Both the position numbers and the translations under genes were made by a program. DNA of 64,000 bases, taken from NCBI RefSeq assembly GCF_008831285.2, contig NC_045147.1, forward strand, positions 3,184,001 through 3,248,000. Direction: 5' to 3'. Below the pieces are notes generated by a model. The model was not told the DNA's origin. It did not search any database and saw only the letters and a program-made list of their open reading frames with translations. Source of the DNA: Nymphaea colorata. Taxonomy: Eukaryota; Streptophyta; Magnoliopsida; Nymphaeales; Nymphaeaceae. Below are positions 57,601-64,000 of this stretch, piece by piece (the first letter of the stretch is position 1; every line of letters starts with the position of its first letter).

Positions 57601-60006
57601 CCTATAGTGATGCAGACTATGCAAGATCTATTGAAGATAGAAAATCTACTACTGAGTTTTGTGTTTTTGTAGGAGGGAATCTTATATCCTGGAGAAGCAA
57701 TAAACAAGATGTTGTCTTAAGGTCCAGCGTTGAGTCAGAATATAGGGCCATGGCTCAAATGGCAGCAGAAATGACGTGAGTCAAATCCATGTTTGAAAGC
57801 CTTGACATTCCAGTTCAACTACCTATGACAAGCCACCTATATTGCAAATAACCCGGTCTTTCACGAAAGAACTAAACACATTGAAGTGAACTGTCATTAC
57901 ATTTGTCATTTAGTTCAAGGAGGAGTGGTCTCTACAACTCGTGGCCTCTGAAGAACAAGCTGCTGATATCTTTACTAAAGTTCTTGCAATTAGTGAATTT
58001 TCAAAGTGTTGTAACAAGCTGAGCATGGTAGATATTTATACTCCAGCTTGAGGGGGAGTGTAGACGATGAGGCAGTTTTTTGAATATTAAAGAACCTGAC
58101 CAGTTCTTTAATTATTTTTAATTTCTTTTTGGTTTACAATGTAATTATGCTTTGTACCCTAATTCTCCCTTAACTAAGGGTTAGGGTAGGTAATCAATAG
58201 ATTTTGAGTTTTATTCTTTCTCCAACGACAACGAAAACCAAAAGGAAAGAAGAAATGGATAGATGGTGTCTGGGTTTTCTTCGAATCTGAAGCTGCTACC
58301 AAGCAGAAGGAGAGGAAAGACTTCTGGAAAATGGAGGAATGCAGAACACAAAATGTAAACATTCTTTACAGGAACTGCTAAATCCCTTCAAAAGGCCCAC
58401 TGAATTCTTTAAAAATGAGTGATTAGAGAAAACAAACTAAGTTCTTTGAAAATTGAAAGCTACTCAGGAAGCAGAAACATCTGCTTTGGGAAGTAGAGAT
58501 AGGTTTATGGTAGATAATGCAGAGAAGGATTACTTAGAAAAGCAAGATGTTTGACTAATAATGTTAAAAAATACTGATGGCTTCAAAATTTATAAGTTTG
58601 GTTCATAATTAGAAGATATATTAACAGAAAACTAATATTTTAATTTAATCCCCATCTTACGTAGTATTGGCATATTAGCTCATACAATATTTGTCAGGTA
58701 TTTTTAAGTTAAGGATACCCTTTGCTAAGTGCATTAAGTTAAAAAAATAGCTTGCTCCCTTTCTCATGGCAGAAATTGTCTATCTTTACATCTGGGTTTG
58801 GAATCAAAACATTTGGTACTTGTTAAATTCAGTTCTGGCTTATTTTAAGAAAAATGAATTTGTAGCCAATTATCAAATGCAATTCTGAATATGGGTCCCA
58901 ATGATATGGAATAAGTTAAGACTGCATTATGCTTGAAATGTGTTGAGTCCATTATGCTGCTTCTAAATACACCATTTTGATCCAAATATAAATTAAATTC
59001 ATCATGGAAAAGCTGTTTAAATTTAGTTTAAATTTGGAGAGAGTATCATAAACATTGATGGTACCTTTTTACTATGATATTCAATCAAATAATTGGGGGT
59101 TTGGATATATGAAAATGCACACGGTCGTCCTCCCTCCTCCTTTTGCCCTGGCTTAGTTCGGCAGCTTGACTAGTTCTGATATGTTGTTCTAAGAAGATCT
59201 GCTTGTCCAGTCTATACTTATGATGTTGGGCTCTGATACAGTTTGTCCTATTCATTTCTTCTTTTGTTGTATTTTGTTGCTGCTTTCTTTGTAAGTTCTT
59301 TCCCAATAATCTGATCTGTCTCATGTTCATTCTATTTAAATTTTGCAGAGATGATCAGGGTGGATATTGAATTCAGAAATCCTCTTCAAATCCCCATTGA
59401 CGTTAAGGGAGTCTACCTCCTTTGTGAGTTCTCATCAAGATCCTACACTAAAGAAGCAGGTAGAATACAGTCTTTCTGTGCTGCTGGTTGTATGTTTGTC
59501 ATGGGCACAGCAATACAGCATATTAATAATACAAAAAATGTCCTTTTCAGAGACTCTAAAGCCTGCGAACCATGAGGATAAGGTGGCATTAGACATCTCA
59601 CTTCCTGATGATGCTGAATTCAGAAATACTATCAACGGCGGGTATGATTCAACTTCAACTTGGTGTGTGATTGTGTGCAAGATATGATAGGACTTGCCTG
59701 TTTTATCTTTTGCAATGAACTGAGTCTACATATATTTTCTGTATTTCATTTCCATGCACTTACGTCAGGCTACCTGTGCTTGGACAAGCCATGGTTGATT
59801 GCGTTCTGTTTCCTTCCTATTACGACAGAAGCCTGAGCTTTGTGCCATGCTGTCTTTCTATAACATCATGCAAGCTCCTGATTCCTATCCAGTATCTGTG
59901 TTGAGACATAATGTTCATCTAAATGAATGATGGCAGGGAACATGCCAGTGCTCCATTTTCTACGCCAGAGGTTGATTTTGTACTGAAGGGAAATGATGCC
60001 ATTACT
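31525..60006 (+). CDS. TRAPPC8: TRAPP complex subunit TRAPPC8 (Trs85-like), 20 exons, 3' end outside window
   Basis: TRAPPC8/Trs85 is the subunit that defines TRAPPIII, a tether and exchange-factor complex acting in ER-Golgi, endosomal and autophagy traffic. I joined 20 exons from ATG 31525; they total 2250 bp, 750 codons without an internal stop, and all phases agree. Family signatures seen include LLEEITPVIMVIATPLVEEA near the N-terminus, RTLSFSDHEAFDHPVAC, the block AMDPKILKYYLLVHDNQ, HIIPYMEQKIRILNAQV and FMLRDYELALSSYR; these follow my memory of the plant orthologue. The family is about 1,300 residues long, so 40% or more lies beyond 64000. An in-frame stop at 31462 supports the start. 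Introns 5, 7, 10, 11, 14, 16 and 17 are 1.7-5.7 kb and repeat-filled; intron 15 is GC-AG. Confidence 0.93.
31813..31907 (+). CDS. TRAPPC8: TRAPPC8 exon 2
   Basis: Residues 62-93 (VPVRTASDQPYRLQRFKLRL and onwards). Acceptor TATGTAG|TGCC, donor CCTGAG|GTGCAC, phase 0. Intron 1 is 104 bp. Confidence 0.92.
32074..32170 (+). CDS. TRAPPC8: TRAPPC8 exon 3
   Basis: Residues 94-125 (TAAERVKEAVRSASDKLPD and onwards). Acceptor GAACAG|ACTGCC, donor CAACTG|GTAAGA, phase 1. Confidence 0.88.
33012..33116 (+). CDS. TRAPPC8: TRAPPC8 exon 4
   Basis: Residues 126-160, with LSWFQDFNREIVRTLSFSD. Acceptor TTTTTAG|TGG, donor GTTGCTT|GTAGGT, phase 1. The intron before it is 841 bp. Confidence 0.92.
33256..33418 (+). 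CDS. TRAPPC8: TRAPPC8 exon 5
   Basis: Residues 161-214, including the conserved AVSSKDEQPVNKFVDIF. Acceptor TCTACAG|GCC, donor GACAA|GTATTA, phase 2. Confidence 0.93.
34636..36233. mobile_element. CTATGTCAC-ended repeat element, member a (~1.6 kb)
   Basis: The left end CCTATGTCACATAAGTGCGG and the right end, reverse-complemented as GCTATGTCACCATGGTACG, form imperfect inverted termini. Just inside both ends lie G-rich hexamer-like runs (GTGCGGGTGC, GCGGGTACGGG). The interior has purine-rich GAGAGAGAGC tracts and a GC-rich patch (35800-36060) but no transposase. I see no clear target-site duplication. Related members lie at 55366-55686, 60290-60372 and 62506-63250. Confidence 0.6.
36300..37070. 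repeat. Divergent tandem duplication, ~400-bp unit
   Basis: The two halves share a series of landmarks: TTGTTCTGCATGGAT (T/G)ATTA near 36391 and 36788, TTTGAAG(T/C)CTT, and a closing TGTTTCTC...GGT(C/T)CAAAATTGTG near 36617 and 37011. Identity is clearly lower than in the other duplications, so this one is older. Confidence 0.65.
37276..37396 (+). CDS. TRAPPC8: TRAPPC8 exon 6
   Basis: Residues 215-255 (AVEILAEMRGTFGSSSCQLL and onwards). Acceptor CCTGAAG|GGCC, donor GATAAA|GTAAAG, phase 0. Preceded by a 3857-bp intron. Confidence 0.9.
37495..37557 (+). CDS. TRAPPC8: TRAPPC8 exon 7
   Basis: Residues 256-276 (DHEIGCFLDVNDLNE at its end). Acceptor TTGTCAG|GAAGCT, donor AATGAG|GTTAGA, phase 0. 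Confidence 0.9.
38192..38487. mobile_element. hAT-like MITE with 8-bp target-site duplication
   Basis: The ends are CATGGTTGGCAAACT on the left and, reverse-complemented, CATAGTTGGCAACCC on the right: 12 of 15 positions match. Both ends are flanked by the same 8 bp, CCTGGGAT (38184-38191 and 38488-38495), as left by hAT transposases. The 296-bp interior is rich in ACTCG(A/C)C-type motifs and codes for nothing, so it depended on a transposase elsewhere. Confidence 0.8.
39183..39647 (+). repeat. Dispersed repeat, copy 1 (shared with intron 16)
   Basis: About 465 bp closely matching 49876-50344 in the same orientation, from the CTCTTTCTC...CTTCTCAAGT start to the common end ACTTTAA. It contains GTTGCTGTT and TTCCTAATGCTGCTTG landmarks. 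It lacks an ORF and could be a fragment of a non-autonomous or LTR element. Confidence 0.85.
40078..40120. repeat. (TA)n(TG)n compound microsatellite
   Basis: An AT run changing directly into a GT run, in intron 7. An (AC)n run lies close by at about 40353-40371. Confidence 0.95.
40257..40435. repeat. Triplicated 30-bp unit
   Basis: TAAGGTCCTTAGGAAAATTG followed by TCAACAGATA occurs three times, beginning near 40262, 40307 and 40382. The second and third units also share the flanking AAACAGTACTCGTAAAA. A microsatellite separates them. Confidence 0.9.
41005..41349. repeat. 172-bp tandem duplication at a (GTTT)n tract
   Basis: Two almost identical copies, period 172 bp (GTTACCATTGAAGTGTGAAA at 41023 and 41195), each preceded by a GTTT run and ending CCTAATAAT. 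The near-identity implies a recent event, probably slippage or unequal exchange through the GTTT tract. Confidence 0.92.
41718..41798 (+). CDS. TRAPPC8: TRAPPC8 exon 8
   Basis: Residues 277-303, reading IRDLLQELSTKHIIPYMEQ and on. Acceptor GAACTAG|ATAAGA, donor GCACAG|GTACCT, phase 0. Preceded by a 4160-bp intron. Confidence 0.93.
41909..42003 (+). CDS. TRAPPC8: TRAPPC8 exon 9
   Basis: Residues 304-334, with GFKNQIKNLWWRKAKEEA. Acceptor TTTTCAG|GTTTCA, donor CCCCAA|GTCTGT, phase 2. Confidence 0.93.
42096..42246 (+). CDS. TRAPPC8: TRAPPC8 exon 10
   Basis: Residues 335-385, with ESQIRVLGDHAFMLRDYELA, in the TPR-like part. Acceptor GTTACAG|ATACTC, donor GTACAG|GTATTT, phase 0. Confidence 0.93.
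42610..42671. repeat. (TA)n microsatellite, 62 bp
   Basis: Pure TA run in TRAPPC8 intron 10. Confidence 0.97.
44330..44640. repeat. ~159-bp imperfect tandem duplication
   Basis: Two adjacent copies running from TGTGGTAGAAGGATC (44341, 44500) to TTAGGTGCTGCTGCTATGTA. Small indels separate them. It lies just upstream of the exon 11 acceptor region. Confidence 0.88.
44759..44845 (+). CDS. TRAPPC8: TRAPPC8 exon 11
   Basis: Residues 386-414 (EMAGLCLFMLDQSRKDAEYY and onwards). Acceptor GGTGCAG|GAGATG, donor TACTTG|GTATGT, phase 0. Preceded by a 2512-bp intron. Confidence 0.92.
44846..46525 (+). other. TRAPPC8: TRAPPC8 intron 11 (1680 bp)
   Basis: AT-rich, without recognisable elements. Short reading frames, such as the one at 45101-45346, show no family similarity. 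Confidence 0.7.
46526..46645 (+). CDS. TRAPPC8: TRAPPC8 exon 12
   Basis: Residues 415-454, with RNATRCGIWLAEMLKTREQ. Acceptor TTTATAG|AAGCTT, donor AATCAG|GTAATA, phase 0. Confidence 0.92.
46718..46849 (+). CDS. TRAPPC8: TRAPPC8 exon 13
   Basis: Residues 455-498, with LEQASHCYLHSDPPMLRKYG. Acceptor TTCCTAG|GAACCT, donor GATCAG|GTATTC, phase 0. The intron before it is only 72 bp. Confidence 0.93.
46939..47036 (+). CDS. TRAPPC8: TRAPPC8 exon 14
   Basis: Residues 499-530, with QAYRSALSVYRECAWTHIQD. Acceptor TTTCCAG|AGGAAA, donor GGAAG|GTAAGT, phase 2. Confidence 0.93.
47037..48908 (+). other. TRAPPC8: TRAPPC8 intron 14 (1872 bp)
   Basis: Contains a short C-rich run (47597-47618), AT and GT microsatellites, and a distinctly GC-rich segment (48400-48715) with an open frame of about 100 codons that I do not recognise. 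Confidence 0.75.
48909..49032 (+). CDS. TRAPPC8: TRAPPC8 exon 15 (GC donor)
   Basis: Residues 531-572, with VGIYDAAVQHMLQVLACTHQ and ending FGDFLHIVQ. Acceptor ATTACAG|GTGG. The donor is GTGCAG|GCAAAT, a GC instead of GT; joining here restores the family alignment and phase 0. Confidence 0.88.
49118..49234 (+). CDS. TRAPPC8: TRAPPC8 exon 16
   Basis: Residues 573-611, with LEVPYINLSSLKISYEDHRT. Acceptor TTTCAG|GAGCTT, donor TCTGCT|GTAAGT, phase 0. Confidence 0.92.
49876..50344 (+). repeat. Dispersed repeat, copy 2 (shared with intron 7)
   Basis: Matches 39183-39647 in the same orientation with scattered substitutions and small indels. Confidence 0.85.
50655..50748. repeat. 47-bp tandem duplication
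   Basis: CAAGGTCTTCGGTCCTATGC starts at 50655 and again at 50702; each unit ends in CCTATACTCA-like sequence, with one base difference in the middle. Confidence 0.92.
53497..53641 (+). CDS. TRAPPC8: TRAPPC8 exon 17
   Basis: Residues 612-659, including ETMWQSLEEEMTPS and ending in SPLCVAG. Acceptor TATATAG|GCTTGT, donor GCAGGGG|GTATAA, phase 1. The 4262-bp intron before it and the 5707-bp intron after it isolate this exon. Confidence 0.88.
53919..54088 (+). repeat. 5' LTR of copia element 2
   Basis: 170 bp, TG...CA. Against the 3' LTR I count about 13 substitutions and two small indels by eye, so the insertion is not recent. Confidence 0.88.
54089..54100 (+). other. Primer-binding site of copia element 2
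   Basis: TGGTATCAGAGC immediately follows the 5' LTR and is the usual plant copia site for initiator Met tRNA. Confidence 0.9.
54605..55350 (+). pseudogene. Copia 2 gag remnant
   Basis: The frame from ATG 54605 reads a copia gag N-terminus (FGSTMKLDGSNDEIWFHVFM), stops at 54917, and continues in another frame with DMAQYFASVKSAYERL, typical of the UBN2 region. A Gly/Arg-rich linker follows (55290-55345) and the coding sequence is then cut by a repeat insertion. Confidence 0.85.
55366..55686. mobile_element. CTATGTCAC-family repeat, member b, nested in copia element 2
   Basis: It starts CTATGTCTCATAGGTACAGG and ends, reverse-complemented, CAATGTCACAGTGGTACG; GGTACGGGTAC-type runs lie inside both ends. 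It interrupts copia coding sequence, so it inserted after the retrotransposon. Confidence 0.6.
55871..56842 (+). pseudogene. Copia 2 integrase remnant, interrupted
   Basis: The GAG-pre-integrase motif (WHLRLGHSSVSKLR) and the zinc-finger Cys pair CEACQLGKH are present, as is the first catalytic Asp in HVDVWGP. About 260 bp of unrelated DNA (roughly 56276-56535) follows, then the core resumes with VRTNNALEF in place of the usual LRSDNAxEY, so the second Asp is Asn. SQQNGVAKRKHR keeps the region of the third residue, but Glu is Lys. Confidence 0.82.
56276..56535. mobile_element. Unidentified ~260-bp insertion within copia 2 integrase
   Basis: Non-copia sequence splits the integrase coding region between the KERSA segment and LQNLIIEMKTEFG. 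It contains TGTATATAAC and GGGGGGGTTAACC stretches. It might be a solo LTR or a small DNA element; I see no clear terminal repeats. Confidence 0.45.
57360..57970 (+). pseudogene. Copia 2 RT tail and RNase H remnant
   Basis: It opens with YRSLVGKLLYVIVTRPDISF, the RT-RNase H connection, then YSDADYARSIEDRKST (RNase H first Asp) and SSVESEYRAMAQMAAEMT (catalytic Glu). A stop follows at 57777. The palm with YVDD is absent. Confidence 0.85.
58059..58233 (+). repeat. 3' LTR of copia element 2
   Basis: 175 bp beginning TGTAGACGATGAGGCAG right after the polypurine tract AGGGGGAG. Its last base is G where the 5' LTR has A. Confidence 0.87.
59349..59459 (+). CDS. TRAPPC8: TRAPPC8 exon 18
   Basis: Residues 660-696, with IRVDIEFRNPLQIPIDVKG, the start of the C-terminal beta-sandwich-like half. 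Acceptor TTTGCAG|AGATGA, donor GAAGCAG|GTAGAA, phase 1. Confidence 0.9.
59551..59641 (+). CDS. TRAPPC8: TRAPPC8 exon 19
   Basis: Residues 697-726, with HEDKVALDISLPDDAEFRN. Acceptor CTTTTCAG|AGACTC, donor AACGGCGG|GTATGA, phase 2. Confidence 0.82.
59937..60006 (+). CDS. TRAPPC8: TRAPPC8 exon 20
   Basis: Residues 727-750, with STPEVDFVLKGNDAIT. Acceptor ATGGCAG|GGAACA, donor ATTACT|GTAAGT, phase 0. I found no following exon before 64000, so intron 20 is at least 4 kb. Confidence 0.85.
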
Positions 60007-60289
60007 GTAAGTTTCATAAATAGCTATCACTGCATATAATTTTCTGACAGTTCATTTTTGACAAGCGCATTCTTTCTCTGGAATGGGTGTTTGGACCATG
60101 TTTCTTGTATACAAATTGGAATCATGTCATTTCATTCTTCCAGTCAAGGTGTTAATATTGACTGTTTTATTTATCAATTTCGTAATTTTGGATGGAGCCT
60201 GTTCCATGATGCAAGCTATGTGTGAAAGTATGTTATGTAAAACCATGTGAAATGGCTGAACTTAATGTTCAGATATATATACATAATGT

Positions 60290-60372
60290 ATATATGTATG
60301 GCCGTGTCCCTATGCGCGGGTGTCCGCACCAGCACCCATTTCAGGGCCCGTACCTGCACCTATGTGACATAG
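60290..60372. mobile_element. CTATGTCAC-family fragment, member c
   Basis: The reverse complement begins CCTATGTCACATAGGTGCAGG and then GTACGGGCCC, matching the left end of the 34636 element. Only about 80 bp are present, so it is a fragment in opposite orientation. Confidence 0.6.
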
Positions 60373-62505
60373 GTTTTTGCTGAATTTATAGATCCAAGAG
60401 GCCTTCCATATTTTCATGTTGAAGAATACCTAATATATTGTTAGTGTTAGCTGTCTATTAGCCGTATGGGCTGATACACATGGTATCAGCTGCAAACTGA
60501 AATATTTATGACCGATATAGGGTTGGAAAATAGTAATTTTTCAATAATATGATATTTGTTGATGAATTTTTAAATTGGAAAACTAGAAAATAGCCCCATA
60601 TGGGAAAATATGGACTGATGCATATCAGTCGGCAAAGGGATCCAGCATCAACATCAATGTTGGCAACATTAACAGAAATACAAACTGACACCGTTTATTG
60701 AAGAAAATGTTTTGTTCTGGGTCAAGATATGGCAGTTCTTGATTTTAACTTTTATTATTTTTTGATTTGATTTCTTAACTGATTCCCCAACATGTTTGTT
60801 ATATGGAGAACATTCCGATTGCTTTTCTTTAGTTACAAAAGCAACCTTGTCCTGTTCATATAGCATACATTCTTATTAGCTTCTCAACCAGCTATCAACA
60901 TATACCGTGAATTAGCATGCAAGGATTGAGTTTGAGCTTCCACACTGTTGTATAATTTGAAGATGAGGCAATCCTCTGCACTATGGTGGATACCTTTAAC
61001 CTTTCACTCCCATTCCTTGTGCTTTTGGCTTTCCTTTCATTTCATAAGCAGATGTCTAGTTCATTTTTCACTTTAAGGCTCTATATTAGTCTTCGGTTTC
61101 CAGTGAATATTCTCTCTCTTTGCTTGTAGCTGTCCTGTTAACAGGACAGTATGAGAATCTATGATTACAAGGTTATCTACCCATTAAATGACATTTATTT
61201 GTTTTGCATTGAAGGAAACAACTAATTAACTTTAGGTGGTCCAGATATTTTTGAGTGACATACCATATAGATATAATGTCCAACATGTGATCAGAAGGTG
61301 CATTCTGAGCAGCTTTAGCAATGCACATATGACTTCCTTCATGTTCTTGCCCTTGTTGATCTGGGCTTCCCAGTGCAAGTGCATGCTTTTGGATGAGGTC
61401 TTTAAATTATGGACTGCCCCTTGCAAGGAAGGCCTGTAAATAAATCTTCACGTGTTTTATTTGGTTTCCATGGTTTTGGTATCAGACTCTTTTCCATGTC
61501 CAAATTGGTGTCCTGTTGAATGTTGATTTTGTAGACATCTGGTTATCACACTCCTGTGTTCATTCTATTATTAGACGAAATACCAAACTAATCCAGTTAG
61601 AAAGCAGGATCAGAGTGTTCGTGAAGATTTGATTGGGCATCGATCATATTGGATCAATAAAACTGGTTAAAAATGCCCGTTAAATTTTCTAAGCAGTAAG
61701 TTAAATAACCCTTTATGGATGTTTCTTCCCTCTGAAGTTTCAGAAGCTGTACTAGTGTATTAAAAAATTTTAGTATGAGAACCTGCATAAGTGTAGAAGT
61801 ATGTAAAGTAGAAGTTGTGTGAAATCCATAAAGAAGAACACTGTCAATTTTACCTGATGTCTTCAAGGAGACCATCAAAAGAACACTTGAATGGACTTTT
61901 TGCCAGAGGCATATCTCTCTCATTTTTACTGAGACACACTTCTCTTTCTCAAATTCCGTCTGATATCCAATAATCTGCTTTATGATTAAATAGAAGCAAC
62001 AGCATGTAATCTGTCTATTGTTCTTTATTAGTCTACAACATCAAAATCAGTGTCAAGCATGATCTGGTGCAATTGAGTCATGTAGTGTGCTGAGCATCAA
62101 TCAAGAGCTTCTGGCACACAAATCATGCCAGGAATGTCACTACTTGAGCATGCATAGTCAACAAATTTTTGGGGGATAATTTAGTCTCTTTTGCATCATT
62201 CTGGTTTATGGGCTTTGAATGATTATCTAAAGAGTTTAATATGTCAGCAGATAAAGTAGGAAATGTGCTTTTGGCTAGATAAAGACTTGAACATCATCAT
62301 GTTAGGAAAAAGTTGTTGCAATCTTGGAAACAAGTCACTCATTGTTCTGCATATGTAGTAAAGGAGCTCTGTCATTTAATCCAAAGGCATATATGTCTAT
62401 CTGTCATCGCAAGACATGAGCTATCAGTCCTAGATTCTTTTCTTCTGCATGTTTTGCAGCATAACATGGCTTTGTTGACAACCGGCAAATTGGTATCTGT
62501 ATCTA

Positions 62506-63250
62506 AGTCACCTAAGTGCGGGGTGCGGTTGCAGGTGCGGGATGCGGCAAATCCTAAAACCTATGTCACGCGGATACGGGTACAGGTACTTTATGGGTAC
62601 GGGTACGGTTACGGGTACGCAGACACGACAATTTTCAAAATTGTAGGATACGCGGACACGGCGAATATTATATTAAAAAAATTAAAAATGATAATAAAAA
62701 AAACATGAAATTAATAATTCACTCTTACAATCTCATAAATCATAAGAAAGAAAGCACTAAGGCAAAATCCTCAAATCGGCAAAATCGCACATAGCATTGA
62801 AGAATAGGATGAAGATCGACGGATTAGCCGTCCAATCTTCTAATGAAAACATCCCCAAATCGGCAAGAAAAACCCAAATGAAGCATGAAACCCTAGCTGT
62901 GAAATATCAAAATGAAAAAAAAAAAACACTTACCTGTCTGTCGCTGGACGCCACCGGATGCCGCCGTCGATCGTCAGACCTCGTCGTCGTCGCTGTCGCC
63001 CACCATTGAAGAACTTTGCTGTCGCCGGTTATCGTTGAGGGTAAAGGTGGACGGTGAAAACGTAAAAAAAAAAAATTGAGGTTAAGACTTAAGTCGGGTT
63101 ATAAAAGAGGTTTAGATCGGGTCTGACCCAGACCTGATCCAAAACGTATCCAAGCGTGTCCGCGTGTCGGGATCGGCGTGTTGAAGTGTCGACGCCGGTA
63201 CGTGATCAAATCTGCCGTGTTCGTGTCGCATAGCCTAAAACAATTTCAGT
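62506..63250. mobile_element. CTATGTCAC-family element, member d (nested ends)
   Basis: Two left-type ends occur in series: TAAGTCACCTAAGTGCGGGG at about 62505 and CCTATGTCACGCGGATACGG at 62561, followed by repeated GGGTACGG(G/T)TAC hexamers. The right side, reverse-complemented, reads GGCTATGCGACACGAACACG. A GC-rich patch at 62938-63010 sits in the interior, as in member a. Confidence 0.55.
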
Positions 63251-63257
63251 GCGGGTG

Positions 63258-63260
<3 letters not shown>

Positions 63261-63307
<47 letters not shown>
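63261..63307. repeat. (TA)n microsatellite
   Basis: Pure TA run directly after the right end of repeat member d. Confidence 0.95.
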
Positions 63308-63311
<4 letters not shown>

Positions 63312-64000
63312 CAACCAAAATAAATAACAACGAACAAAAATAGTTGGTAGAAAGATTTATTATTAGTCATTAGATTCATAAGGATTTGTTAGACTTAAAC
63401 CTCATACAAGCACAAACAAAAAAACTGACTATTATATAACTGAGGAGGAGCACCGGAAATTGCACAGTTATTAAACTTTCAGCTGCATTCAGTCATTCGG
63501 TAGCATGTAAACCCATAGAGGTTATAGGAATACTAATGCATTCAGTGCGTGAAGTCAGCACTACATGCACCACAGAAAATTAGTGAAAAGAGGAACAATA
63601 GGCTTGGTTAGAAGATGAACAGAAGCATGGAGAATAGGGCAGAAACAACAGTGAAATGAAGGGTACATCACTGATTCAACATAGAAGAAATTGATAAGAT
63701 CATAAGAACAACACTGATTGAAGATTGTGAAGAAGATTAATGAAGAAATTAGATTAGGCAAGCACGATTTACAGTAAAGCCCTAAATTTTAGAGAATAAA
63801 GAAGAAAAATAGAAAAAGGCCTAAACTTGATTTTGGTTTTTTTTGGTGGAGAAATAAGCATTGCCTGAGGCTGTCACCAGAGGAGCTGTCGTCGTCGGAG
63901 TTGCCGCCAGAGTTGTAGCTGGACAAGAGGCTGGCTGTTGTAGTTGCGAGAGCACAATAGTAGTTGCTGGAAGAGCACCGGCTGAACGAGAGGTTGTCGG

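Larger units (their letters stand above)
53919..58233 (+). mobile_element. Defective Ty1/copia retrotransposon in TRAPPC8 intron 17
   Basis: It has two short LTRs (53919-54088, 58059-58233), a primer-binding site TGGTATCAGAGC (complementary to the initiator Met tRNA 3' end) right after the 5' LTR, and a polypurine tract before the 3' LTR. It is flanked by AATAC and AAAAC, a 5-bp target duplication with one change. Gag, integrase and RNase H fragments remain; the catalytic RT palm is missing between about 57350 and 57390. Two further insertions interrupt it. It is dead and would need helper proteins even if transcribed. Confidence 0.92.
53642..59348 (+). other. TRAPPC8: TRAPPC8 intron 17 (5707 bp) hosting a copia element
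   Basis: The largest complete intron. About 4.3 kb of it is the copia element at 53919-58233, in the same orientation as the gene. Without the element the intron would be about 1.4 kb. Confidence 0.88.
60007..64000 (+). other. TRAPPC8: TRAPPC8 intron 20 (start), runs to window edge
   Basis: I looked for the next expected exon (VQLxVTPxxEGxLxIVG-type sequence) on the plus strand and did not find it. The interval holds repeat-family members at 60290-60372 and 62506-63250, a (TA)n run and otherwise AT-rich DNA. Confidence 0.65.

Noticed and set aside
61232-61439. Overlapping ORFs on both strands, first thought to be a TRAPPC8 exon
   Set aside because: The plus-strand reading after TTTAG|GTGGTCC does not match the expected family sequence and lacks a fitting donor; the minus reading is not recognised.
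61654-61923. Minus-strand ORF of 89 codons in TRAPPC8 intron 20
   Set aside because: No recognisable motif and AT-rich composition; probably chance.

Overview
The window is nuclear DNA of a flowering plant. The evidence is GT-AG spliced genes with plant-type products, two degenerate Ty1/copia retrotransposons, many MITE-like insertions and long TA, GA and CT microsatellites. I cannot name the species. No tRNA, rRNA, CRISPR array or prokaryotic-type operon was found, and I see no evidence of a new molecular system. The value of the window lies in two reconstructable genes and in the way transposons have reshaped them.

Left part (1-8.2 kb): a decayed copia element (1-4842) keeps its 3' LTR and broken gag, integrase, RT and RNase H. 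It sits inside exon 5 of a dead patatin-like gene on the minus strand (4843-8147). That pseudogene has a stop at codon 2, a lost oxyanion-loop Asp, a frameshift through the Ser elbow, a lost splice donor, a missing exon 3, two stops in exon 4 and a frameshift in exon 5.

8.7-15.3 kb: the intact sister gene on the minus strand is a patatin-like acyl hydrolase of seven exons and about 406 residues. All joins are in phase and the catalytic Ser, Asp and glycine loop are present. The two copies lie head to tail and share intron sequence, so they arose by a tandem segmental duplication.

15.4-31 kb: intergenic DNA, AT-rich, with microsatellites, short tandem duplications and candidate MITE/CACTA-like elements. 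I could not support a gene there.

31.5 kb to the right edge (plus strand): the 5' half or more of the gene for TRAPP subunit TRAPPC8 (Trs85-like), a membrane-traffic tethering factor. I could assemble 20 exons by hand into an uninterrupted 750-codon frame; the gene continues past the window. Short introns (72-300 bp) alternate with very large ones (1.7-5.7 kb) filled with repeats. Intron 7 holds a hAT-type MITE with an 8-bp target duplication. Intron 17 holds a complete but dead copia element with 5-bp target duplications. A family of repeats with CTATGTCAC-like ends recurs in introns 5, 17 and 20. One intron (15) uses a GC-AG splice pair.

The two genes appear functionally unrelated: one is a lipid acyl hydrolase, the other a vesicle-tethering subunit. 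They share only their neighbourhood.
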